Part shown: one piece after another, positions 15,179 to 22,253 of the stretch
How positions within the stretch are numbered: the stretch's first letter is position 1
Layout of the letters: every line of letters begins with the position of its first letter
DNA from: Falsiroseomonas tokyonensis
Lineage (GTDB): Bacteria; Pseudomonadota; Alphaproteobacteria; Acetobacterales; Acetobacteraceae
Direction: 5' to 3'
NCBI RefSeq assembly: GCF_019024325.1
Contig: NZ_JAFNJS010000014.1
Coordinates: forward strand, 1-54,093
Length of the DNA: 54,093 bases
Position numbers and translations under genes: made by a program
Notes under the pieces: model-generated
Told to the model about the DNA's origin: nothing
The model's input: only the letters and a program-made list of their open reading frames with translations
Database searches by the model: none

Positions 15179-16132
15179 ATGCCCCGTGCCATCGGCGCGA
15201 ATTGCCGCCTGCTGACCTTTCCCGAATCCACCTACGGCACCGCGCCAGGCGGCAATTGGCGGCGCATGCCCTTCCTGTCCTGCGATCTCGGCGCCGAGCA
15301 GCCGCTGCTCGATGCCGACGTGATCGGCGTGGGCAGTAATCGGGACCCCGCGGCGCCCTTCCTCGACACGGTGACGGTCGCGGGCCAGGCGGTGGTGCCG
15401 GTCGATCTGATCAACATCGGCCACTGGCTGCGGCTGCTGCTCGGCGCGCCGACCACCACCGGCACGACCAACTTCATTCACACCTTCGGCTCGGGCGCGG
15501 CTGCGCTGCCCAGCAACGCGATGGAGATCGGCTACCCGGACGTGCCGAGCTTCGACGTTTGCACCGGCGTCCGCGCCGACACGCTGGAGATGGACTTCAC
15601 GCCGACCGGCGCGGCAACTGCGACTTTCGGGCTGCTGGGGCAGGGTTCGGTGCGCACGGGCGCGACGTCAGGCGGCACGCCGACCGGTGCGGCCTACACC
15701 GCCTTCAACAAGGCGCAGGGGTCCGTCACCCGAAGTAGCGTCGCTTTGGCGCAGGTCACCGGGGCGCGGCTCACCTATGCCAACGGCATGGAAGCCGTGC
15801 GGACCATCCGTGCCGACCGTCGCGTCGAGGGCGTGGATCCCGGCATCGCGCGTTGCACCGGCCAGATCACCGTCCGGTTCGAGAACACCACGCTGCTGGC
15901 CCAGGCCCAGGCTGGCACCTCGGCGGAATTCGCTCTCGCCTTCACCATCGACGCCAACCGCAGCCTGACCATCACACTGCACGAGGTCTATCTCGCGCTG
16001 GCCAAGACGCCGATCGAGGGACCGGCCGGGGTGGAGGCGAGCTTCGACTTCAGAGCCGCGTTCAACGCGACGGCGACGCGGATGATGACGGCGGTGCTGC
16101 GGAACCAGCAGGCGGGGACGGAGTATGCGTAA
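15179..16132 (+). CDS. Major tail tube protein
   Basis: 317 residues; CCAGGAG sits ten bases before the start. Thr/Ala/Gly-rich, strand-forming sequence with FIHTFGSGAAALPSNAMEIGYP and ADTLEMDFTPTGAATATFGLLGQG, typical of siphophage tube subunits with an added surface domain. Tube subunits stack as hexamers to form the DNA conduit. The tail tube gene is normally followed by the assembly chaperone; here two cargo genes intervene. Confidence 0.8.
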   Translation: MPRAIGANCRLLTFPESTYGTAPGGNWRRMPFLSCDLGAEQPLLDADVIGVGSNRDPAAPFLDTVTVAGQAVVPVDLINIGHWLRLLLGAPTTTGTTNFIHTFGSGAAALPSNAMEIGYPDVPSFDVCTGVRADTLEMDFTPTGAATATFGLLGQGSVRTGATSGGTPTGAAYTAFNKAQGSVTRSSVALAQVTGARLTYANGMEAVRTIRADRRVEGVDPGIARCTGQITVRFENTTLLAQAQAGTSAEFALAFTIDANRSLTITLHEVYLALAKTPIEGPAGVEASFDFRAAFNATATRMMTAVLRNQQAGTEYA

Positions 16133-16224
16133 CGCTCATCGAGTCGCCGGCATGAGCCAACATGCGAAACCTGCGGGTTCAGAGGTAGTCGTCATCCTTG
16201 GATCACATGCCGTGCGGCGTCCGC

Positions 16225-17058
16225 TCAGCGCTGCGCAGCTGCCTCCCGCGCGGCAGCGGCCTTCGCGGCGCCCTTGCGCCATAGCTTGACCGACGAGGCC
16301 AGCAGGATGGCGCCGAGTACGAGCTTCAACGCGCCGACCGGAATAAAGGGCAGCAGCGCAGCCCCTGCTATCGCGCCGAGGATCGACCCGGCCGCCATCG
16401 GCGCCGCGACCTCACGCAGGATTGCGTGGTCGCGGTAGCCACCGGCCCGGGCATGGCGCAGCACGCCGACGGCCACGGCGGGCAGGCTGACTATGAGGCT
16501 CGCCGAACCTGCCGCGCGTATGTCAAGGCCGAACCCAAAGATCAGTGTCGGGATGATGAGTTCGCCTCCCGCCACGCCGAGCAGCGAGGAGACGAGGCCG
16601 ATGACCACTCCGGCGACTGCACCCGCCGGGGCGCGCCACCAGCCGCCGGATTCCGCCCCAAGGTGCAGCGCCTCCCCGACCATAGATTCGACAAGGAGCA
16701 GCATGCCGATGCCGGCCAGCAGCACGGCAATGACGCGCGTCAACCTGACGGCGTCGATCCGCGTGAGCAATCCGGCACCGAACCACGCCGCTGTCATCGC
16801 GGCGAGGGTGAGCGCAGCAATCTCGTGGGCATGCGGCCAGAGGTCCGGCGTCGTGCCGAAGCCGAGTCGGGCCACAGCGGAGGCGCCGAGGGTAACGAGG
16901 CTCACAAGCAGGTTCAGCCGCACTGCCTGGTGCGCCGCCAGCGCGAAAAGGCCAAGCAGGACCGGTAATCGGAACTCTGCACCACCGAGGCCGATCAGGC
17001 CGCCCAGCGTACCGATCGCGGCCCCCCAGCCGAGTGCGGAGAGTGACAAGGTTCTCAT
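16225..17058 (-). CDS. TSUP (TauE/SafE) family membrane transporter
   Basis: 277 residues with eight or so hydrophobic segments. Two internal repeats begin with the TSUP-type glycine motif: GAAIGTLGGLIGLGGAEFRLP at the N-terminus and VIGLVSSLLGVAGGELIIPTL near residue 155. Family members export or import small sulfur-containing anions such as sulfite and sulfoacetate; the substrate here is unknown. It is transcribed against the tail genes, diverges from a ModE-like regulator, and shares its upstream region with a perfect inverted repeat. A cargo gene rather than part of the virion. Confidence 0.82.
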   Translation of the reverse strand: MRTLSLSALGWGAAIGTLGGLIGLGGAEFRLPVLLGLFALAAHQAVRLNLLVSLVTLGASAVARLGFGTTPDLWPHAHEIAALTLAAMTAAWFGAGLLTRIDAVRLTRVIAVLLAGIGMLLLVESMVGEALHLGAESGGWWRAPAGAVAGVVIGLVSSLLGVAGGELIIPTLIFGFGLDIRAAGSASLIVSLPAVAVGVLRHARAGGYRDHAILREVAAPMAAGSILGAIAGAALLPFIPVGALKLVLGAILLASSVKLWRKGAAKAAAAREAAAQR

Positions 17059-17196
17059 CTGCCGCAGCGACGTGCCATGGCGTCACCCCAGGCTTGGCGC
17101 GGGCGTGTGGCGAACGGTAGTGCGTTCGCGACAAGGCCGAGCTTGCCGTCGCGGGTCTGGTTCGACGGCCTGCCGTGGACCACAGGGCTCTCCTGT

Positions 17197-17220
17197 CGCT
17201 ATCTTTGTTCAAAGATAGCG
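17197..17220. promoter_or_regulatory. Perfect 11-bp inverted repeat, candidate ModE-type operator
   Basis: CGCTATCTTTG and CAAAGATAGCG are separated by TT. The 24-bp site lies in the divergent spacer, 67 bases before the regulator start and 139 bases from the transporter start. It resembles the general shape of molybdate-box sites bound by ModE proteins (CGnTAT... ATAnCG arms about 24 bp overall). It could equally form an RNA hairpin. Confidence 0.6.
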
Positions 17221-17286
17221 GTCGGTGGCTCCTGCTTGCAACCAGCAGCGGTGGCGCCTCTGCTGGCGCCGTGTTTCCCTCGCCCG

Positions 17287-17667
17287 ATGGCGGCAAAGCG
17301 AAACAGCGGAGAGAAGGGCGCGCGCCGGGCACTGACACTGCGCCTCGCGCTCGGCGAGGGTGTGGCGCTCGGTCCCGGAAAGGCGGAGCTGCTGGAGGGC
17401 ATCCGCGACGCGGGCTCCATCGCCGCGGCCGGGCGGCGGATGGGGATGAGCTACCAGCGCGCGCATGACCTCGTGGTGGCGTTGAACGCCGACTTCCGGG
17501 AGCCGCTTGTGGCGACCGCCATGGGTGGCACGGGCGGCGGCGGGGCGCGGCTCACATCGCTTGGCGAGGAGGTGCTGCGCGCTTACCGCGAGGCCGAGGC
17601 CGCCGCCGAGACAGCCGTGGCGGACCGACTCGCCTGGCTGCGCAGCGCGCTGGCGCGGCGCGACTGA
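17287..17667 (+). CDS. ModE-like winged-helix regulator, DNA-binding domain only
   Basis: 126 residues from ATG 17287. LTLRLALGEGVALGPGKAELLEGIRDAGSIAAAGRRMGMSYQRAHDLVVALN is the ModE N-terminal winged helix (LLexI.xxGSIsxAAkxxgmSYkxAWxxv). The C-terminal molybdate-binding TOBE domains of full ModE are absent, so ligand sensing is either lost or external. Divergent from the TSUP gene with the inverted repeat between them, so mutual regulation is likely. A longer frame to 17077 has no ribosome site and runs across the operator, so I reject it. Confidence 0.78.
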   Translation: MAAKRNSGEKGARRALTLRLALGEGVALGPGKAELLEGIRDAGSIAAAGRRMGMSYQRAHDLVVALNADFREPLVATAMGGTGGGGARLTSLGEEVLRAYREAEAAAETAVADRLAWLRSALARRD

Positions 17668-17746
17668 GGCCGCACCAGCAATAGCAGACATCTTGGCGGC
17701 GGCTTCGCCAAGCGGACACGACTCAATCCGAACAACGGAGAATCCC

Positions 17747-18124
17747 ATGCTCACCCTCGACCTCCCGGTCGAGCCGTACTGGCTCGACCTGCCTCGCGGC
17801 GTCCGCGTGGAAATCCGCCCCGTCACCACCGCGGTGATGGCCGCGGCCCAGGCCGGCTCGGCCCGCCGCCTCGGCGCGCTGCGGGCGGCATCCGAAGACC
17901 TCGACCCCGACATGGCGCGCGGCCTGGCCTTCGCGTTCCTCGTCAAGGCGCTCGCCCGCCATGCCGTCACCGCCTGGGAGGGCGTTGGCGACGCCGCGGG
18001 CAAGCCCCTGCCGCTCTCGCCCGAGGCCGTCGAGCGGTTGATGGACATGGACGAGATGGCCGCCGCCTTCTGGGACCGCGCCACCGGCCCCGTCGCCGCC
18101 GTGGCGCTGGAGGGAAACGGCTGA
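17747..18124 (+). CDS. Tail assembly chaperone, short (G-like) form
   Basis: 125 residues from ATG 17747, MLTLDLPVEPYWLDLPRGVRVEIRPVTTAVM..., ending VALEGNG. Small, helical, acidic protein between tail tube and tape measure, the position of lambda G. The reading frame ends three codons after a GGGAAAC heptamer that sits in the exact frame for -1 slippage, so a fraction of ribosomes should continue into the frame at 18118. Both forms coat the tape measure protein during tail assembly, and their ratio matters in lambda. The short form alone is abundant in lambda; expected here too. Confidence 0.82.
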   Translation: MLTLDLPVEPYWLDLPRGVRVEIRPVTTAVMAAAQAGSARRLGALRAASEDLDPDMARGLAFAFLVKALARHAVTAWEGVGDAAGKPLPLSPEAVERLMDMDEMAAAFWDRATGPVAAVALEGNG

Positions 18125-18158
18125 GGGCCCGGGCCGAATGGCACTTCGGCCAGGGCCC
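18112..18158 (+). promoter_or_regulatory. Programmed -1 frameshift signal
   Basis: Heptamer GGGAAAC occupies 18112-18118 and reads G_GGA_AAC in the chaperone frame (X_XXY_YYZ). After a 6-base spacer comes a strong stem: GGGCCC 18125-18130 pairs with 18153-18158, and GGCCGAA 18132-18138 with TTCGGCC 18145-18151, with one mismatch and a 6-base loop. Lambda G/GT uses GGGAAAG. Spacer and stem fit known stimulators. Confidence 0.85.
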
Positions 18159-18441
18159 TGACTACTGCCGCGGCTGCGCGGCACTCGATCGCGACTGCGG
18201 CCTCGCCTGCCCCTACGCCGCGCACGCGCCGGCCAGCGTCGAGGGCGCCGCAGCCTGGGCCGCCGGCACCACCTGTGCCACGGCGACAATGGCGGGCCTC
18301 GACCTGGACATGCCTGCCGCACTCGCCACCGCCCGCGAGATGGGCGCCTCCGGCTGGGCTGCCGCCGAACTGCTGCTCGCCATGCGCATGGGCCTCGCCG
18401 CGGGTAGCTCTGCGCGCCGCCCTGATCCGCCCGGGCCCTGA
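18118..18441 (+). CDS. Tail assembly chaperone T-like extension, made by -1 frameshift
   Basis: Open -1 frame of 107 codons with no good start of its own; it is joined to the preceding gene by the slippery site, giving a fusion of about 231 residues (17747-18441). The sequence starts RLRARAEWHFGQGPDYCRGC and contains six cysteines, five of them clustered (DYCRGCAALDRDCGLACPY), which may bind a metal. The second half is helical (ATAREMGASGWAAAELLLAMRMG). In lambda the T part recruits the tail tube protein to the tape measure complex. Frame, gap to the tape measure gene (30 bases) and signal all agree. Confidence 0.78.
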   Translation, partial: RLRARAEWHFGQGPDYCRGCAALDRDCGLACPYAAHAPASVEGAAAWAAGTTCATATMAGLDLDMPAALATAREMGASGWAAAELLLAMRMGLAAGSSARRPDPPGP

Positions 18442-18471
18442 CCACTCCAACTGACGCAGGAGGCGTGACGC

Positions 18472-20628
18472 ATGGCCGACAGCACGCGCCGTGTCTCGGT
18501 CCGGCTGTCGCTGGACGACGCCGCCCGCGTCAAGCAGGAGCTGCGCGAGGTCGGCGAGACGGGCCAACGCAGCCTGGAACGCATCCAGGGCGGCGCCGAT
18601 CGCGCCTCCCGCGCGCTCGACCTGCTCGACGTCGCGGTCCGCGGCGTGCAGATCGCCGGCCTCGCTGCCGGGCTGCGCGCCGTGGTCGTGGCCGGCGACG
18701 CGCTCACCCAGTCCATGGGCCGGCTGAACACCGCGCTGGGCTCCGTCGAGCGTGCCGGCGAGATCTACGACCGCCTCTACCGCGACAGCCTGCAGACCGG
18801 CGTGGCGGTTCGCGAGAGCGTCGACGCCTTCGCCCGCTTCTCGATCGCAGCGCGTGAGATCGGCGCCACCTCCGACCAGGTCGCCACGCTCGTCGGCGGC
18901 CTGCAGCGCATCGCCATCGCGTCGGGCGCCAGCCAGCAGGAGATCGCCTCCAGCACGCAGCAGCTCGCCCAGGCGCTGGCGTCGGGCACGCTGCAGGGCG
19001 ATGAGCTCCGCTCGATCCTGGAGGGCCTGCCCACGCTTGCGCAGGCACTGGCGCGCGAGCTCGGCGTCTCCATTGGCGAACTGCGCAAGCTCGGCTCCGA
19101 GGGCAAGCTCACCGCCGACACGGTCTTCCCGGCGCTGCTGCGCGCGGTCGAGCGGCTGAATGGCGAGTTCGAGCGCGCGCCGCTTTCCGTCGGCCGCGCC
19201 TTCGGGCAGCTCACCGCGGCCGCCGACCAATTCCTCGCCCGGCTCGACCAGGCCATCGGCCTGTCCAACGCGCTCGCGCGTGCGCTGTCCGGCGCCGCGC
19301 GCGTGCTGGACGGCGTGCGCCGTGGCTCCGGCCTGTTGCTCCCCTCTGAGCAGGAGGCCGACCGCCGCGCCCAGGCCGAGGCCCTGCGCGCCCAGATCGC
19401 CCGGCTCGAGGCGGAGAATGATGGCCGCGACAGCCTGCGCTCCCAGCCCCGGCGTGGCTCGATACAGGGCGGGCTGGTCGGCGCCGCCCAGCAGCAGGCG
19501 GGCGTGGACCGCGCCGCCCGGCTGGAGGAACTACGCCGGCAGTACAGCGAGCTTCAGGAGGAGATCACCCGCGGCGAGGCGGCGGCCGGCGAGCGCCAGC
19601 GCACCGAGCAGGAGAGCGCCGCTGCCCAGGCCGCAGAAGCGCGTCGCCGCCGCACCGCCGCGGATGCCGAGGAACTGCGCAAGGCGCTGGACGACCGCTT
19701 TCGCATCAACAGCGAATACGACGACCGGGTCCGTCGCCTGCGCGAGGCCGAGGCCGCCGGCGGGATCACCGCCGCTGATCGCACCCGGCTCGAAACCTTG
19801 GCCCTGCGCGAGCGCGACGAGGCGCTGCGCCGCATCGAGGGCACCACGCGCCGTGTCGCCGCCATCCCGCGCCCCGACCGCGAGGCCGAGCGCGAGATCA
19901 ACGACATCATCCGCGAGCGCGAGCGGCTGATCCAGAACAACGAGAACGCCCAGGAACGCTACACCCGCCGCCTGGAAACCCTCGGCCGGCTGGTGGAGCG
20001 CTCCGAGCGCATCGGCCAGCCCATCCCCGACGAGACCGTCTCGCGCGAGGCCAATGCCGCGCTGGAGGAGTTGGAGCGCAGCCAGCAGCGCGTGCAGCAG
20101 GCGACCGAGCGCACCAGCAACACGGCGCGCGAGTTGGGCCTGACCTTCTCCTCGGCCTTCGAGGACGCGATCATCAAGGGCGAGAGTTTTTCGAAAGTGC
20201 TGCAGGGCATCCTGCAGGACATCGCCCGCATCGTCGTCCGCCGCACCATCACTGAGCCGCTCGGCACCGCAGTCACCTCCAGCCTCAGCGGCTTTGACTT
20301 CGGCTCGATCTTCTCGGGACTGGGCACGGCGCTGGGTGGGCTGTTCCGCGCCGAGGGCGGGCCGGTGGCGGGTGGGCAGCCCTACATCGTGGGCGAGCGC
20401 GGGCCCGAATGGTTCGTGCCGAACCGCAGCGGCACGGTGCTGCCCAACGGCATGGCGCCCGGTGGCCCCGTCATCAACCAGAGCATCACCATCGATGCAC
20501 GCGGCGCGGATGCCGGGGTCGAGGCGCGGCTGCGGGTGCTCTCGGCGCAGATCGTGCGGCAGGCGAGTGCCGCCACGCTCGACGCCATCCGCCGCGGCGG
20601 CAGCGCCACCTCCATCGTGCGGGGATAG
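18472..20628 (+). CDS. Tape measure protein
   Basis: 718 residues. Residues about 75-245 carry the tape measure domain (GRLNTALGSVERAGEIYDRLYRDS... ASSTQQLAQALASGTLQGDELRSILEGLPTLAQALA). The centre is long, charged and coiled-coil forming (EAEREINDIIRERERLIQNNENAQERYTRRLE). The end has the lambda-H-type FSSAFEDAIIKGESFSKVLQ followed by a Gly-rich GPVAGGQPYIVGERGPEWFVP tail. It sets tail length and is ejected with DNA. Length predicts a tail of roughly 100 nm, by the usual residue-to-length rule. Confidence 0.92.
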   Translation: MADSTRRVSVRLSLDDAARVKQELREVGETGQRSLERIQGGADRASRALDLLDVAVRGVQIAGLAAGLRAVVVAGDALTQSMGRLNTALGSVERAGEIYDRLYRDSLQTGVAVRESVDAFARFSIAAREIGATSDQVATLVGGLQRIAIASGASQQEIASSTQQLAQALASGTLQGDELRSILEGLPTLAQALARELGVSIGELRKLGSEGKLTADTVFPALLRAVERLNGEFERAPLSVGRAFGQLTAAADQFLARLDQAIGLSNALARALSGAARVLDGVRRGSGLLLPSEQEADRRAQAEALRAQIARLEAENDGRDSLRSQPRRGSIQGGLVGAAQQQAGVDRAARLEELRRQYSELQEEITRGEAAAGERQRTEQESAAAQAAEARRRRTAADAEELRKALDDRFRINSEYDDRVRRLREAEAAGGITAADRTRLETLALRERDEALRRIEGTTRRVAAIPRPDREAEREINDIIRERERLIQNNENAQERYTRRLETLGRLVERSERIGQPIPDETVSREANAALEELERSQQRVQQATERTSNTARELGLTFSSAFEDAIIKGESFSKVLQGILQDIARIVVRRTITEPLGTAVTSSLSGFDFGSIFSGLGTALGGLFRAEGGPVAGGQPYIVGERGPEWFVPNRSGTVLPNGMAPGGPVINQSITIDARGADAGVEARLRVLSAQIVRQASAATLDAIRRGGSATSIVRG

Positions 20629-20632
20629 AGGC

Positions 20633-21319
20633 ATGACGGAATACGCCTGGCCCGCCACGCTGCGCCCGTCGCGGCTGAGCTTCTACCTCCAGCACAACAC
20701 GCTGCGCTTTGTCTCGCCCGTCACCCGCGCCACGCAGGTGCTGCGGCGCGAGGGCGCGCGCTGGGTGGCGGAGGCCAGCTTCGAGCCGTTGGGCCGCGTG
20801 CAGGCCGGGGTGATGGACGGGCTGCTGGCGGCATTGGCGGGGTCGGCCAACACCGTCCGCATCTGGGATTGGCGGCGGGAGTACCGCACCGGCGATCCGC
20901 GCAGCCAGGGCGATGTGCCGACCGGGCCGTACTCCTTCTCGGACGCGACCATCTTCACCGATGGGACCGGCCTGGTGGTGGGCTCGGGAAATCCGTCGCT
21001 GGCAGCCGGCGCGCCACGCGGCGCGCTGTCCATCGTCACGCAGGGCTGGTGGCCGAGCACGGTGGCGGTCGGCGCCGGCGACTACATCGGCCTCGGCGGG
21101 CGGCTGTACATCGCCACCGCCGCGGTCGCCGCCTCGGGCGCCGGCACCGCCACGATCGCCATCGCGCCGCCGCTGCGCGCCGCGGTGGTGGTCGGCGAGC
21201 CGCTGATCCTGTCCATGCCGAGCGTGCCGGTGCGACTGGTGTCGGATGACGAGGCGGCGAACCCAACGCGGCCCGGACCCTTCGCCGCCGTCACCATCCG
21301 CATGGAGGAGGCGCTGTAG
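20633..21319 (+). CDS. Minor tail protein downstream of tape measure
   Basis: 228 residues from ATG 20633, preceded by GAGG. MTEYAWPATLRPSRLSFYLQHNTLRFVSPVTRATQVLRREG starts a beta-rich protein of the type found after tape measure in lambda-like alphaproteobacterial phages, in the lambda M/distal-tail position. The centre has YIGLGGRLYIATAAVAASGAGTATIAIAPPL, a small domain common in such proteins. Probably at the tail tip; name uncertain. Confidence 0.65.
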   Translation: MTEYAWPATLRPSRLSFYLQHNTLRFVSPVTRATQVLRREGARWVAEASFEPLGRVQAGVMDGLLAALAGSANTVRIWDWRREYRTGDPRSQGDVPTGPYSFSDATIFTDGTGLVVGSGNPSLAAGAPRGALSIVTQGWWPSTVAVGAGDYIGLGGRLYIATAAVAASGAGTATIAIAPPLRAAVVVGEPLILSMPSVPVRLVSDDEAANPTRPGPFAAVTIRMEEAL

Positions 21320-21321
21320 TC

Positions 21322-21888
21322 ATGTCCGGCACCCCACGGCTCAGCAACCAGGCAGCCTCCGCCGCCACGGCGCCGGTCGCCACGCCGGTCGTCCTCGTCG
21401 AGCTCGACTTCGCCACCGGCCCCTTTCGCGTCTGGACCGGGCTCGGGCCGCTCGATTGGGCCGGGAAGGTGTTCGAGGGCGCCGGGAGCATCGGCGCCAT
21501 CTCGGATGTGGAGGAGACGGTCGAGCTGCGCGCGGTGCGCCTCACCCTCGCCCTGTCGCCGGTGCCGCAGGAGGTGGTGGATATCGCCCTGGCTGAGCGC
21601 AGCTACCGGCTGCGGCCGGTCACGCTGTGGGGCGCACTGCTCGATGCGCACGGCGCCTTCGTGGCGGACCCGTTTCCGCTCTGGGCGGGGCTGATGGACA
21701 CGATGGAGGTGACGGACGGCGCGGAGCCCTCCGTGGCGCTCGCCTGCGAGAGCCGGCTGGTGGACCTCGAGCGCGCGGAGGTGCGGCGCTACACGGATGC
21801 CGACCAGCAGGCCGAATACCCCGGCGATCGGTTCTTCGAGTTCGTGCCGGCGCTGCAGGAGGCCGAGATCCGGCTGCCGAACCAGTGA
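21322..21888 (+). CDS. Baseplate-hub-like minor tail protein
   Basis: 188 residues, MSGTPRLSNQAASAATAPVATPVVLVELDFATGPFRVWTGLGPLDWAGKVFEGAGSIGAIS... This pattern (LVELDF, W-TG-G.., W-G, G.I) and the final YTDADQQAEYPGDRFFEFVPALQ are shared with the DUF2163-like hub proteins of siphophage and gene transfer agent tails. It starts three bases after the preceding stop and overlaps the next start. Likely lambda L equivalent. Confidence 0.65.
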   Translation: MSGTPRLSNQAASAATAPVATPVVLVELDFATGPFRVWTGLGPLDWAGKVFEGAGSIGAISDVEETVELRAVRLTLALSPVPQEVVDIALAERSYRLRPVTLWGALLDAHGAFVADPFPLWAGLMDTMEVTDGAEPSVALACESRLVDLERAEVRRYTDADQQAEYPGDRFFEFVPALQEAEIRLPNQ

Positions 21889-22253
21889 GAGGCTCGCCCC
21901 CGGGCCGGCTGCCCGACTGGCCGGAACGGCTGGCGGCGCTGGTCACCACCGCCGAGCATCGGCCCTTCGACGCGGCGCGCTGGAACTGCGGGCGCTTCGC
22001 CATGGCGGCGGTGGTGGCCTGCACCGGGCAGCAGCCGTCGTGGCAGCACCGGCCCTCCCTCGCCGCGATGGCCGACACCGCAGGGTACCCGCGCGTGCCG
22101 GTCCCCTTCGCGCGCACGGGGGACGTGGTGCTGGCCGCCGACCCGGATCGCCTCGGCGTCGTGCTCGACGCCGGCCGCGCCGCCTTCGTCGGGCCCGCGG
22201 GTCTGGTCCGCCTCCCCATCACTGCCTGCGCCATTGCCTGGAGGGTTGGCTGA
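21885..22253 (+). CDS. DUF6950-like protein, NlpC/P60-related tail component
   Basis: 122 residues beginning with GTG 21885 in a GTGA overlap with the preceding stop. RPFDAARWNCGRFAMAAVVA matches the position of the catalytic Cys of NlpC/P60 peptidases (lambda K), and GDVVLAADPDRLGVVLDAG matches the strand that normally carries the catalytic His, but no His is present there. DUF6950 proteins fit this layout. Probably structural, peptidase activity doubtful. The stop overlaps the J-like gene (TGATG). Confidence 0.6.
   Translation: MRGSPPGRLPDWPERLAALVTTAEHRPFDAARWNCGRFAMAAVVACTGQQPSWQHRPSLAAMADTAGYPRVPVPFARTGDVVLAADPDRLGVVLDAGRAAFVGPAGLVRLPITACAIAWRVG

Noticed and set aside
17077-17286. Upstream extension of the ModE-like regulator
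   Set aside because: It would translate through the perfect inverted repeat, and lacks a ribosome site; the family N-terminus starts after 17287.
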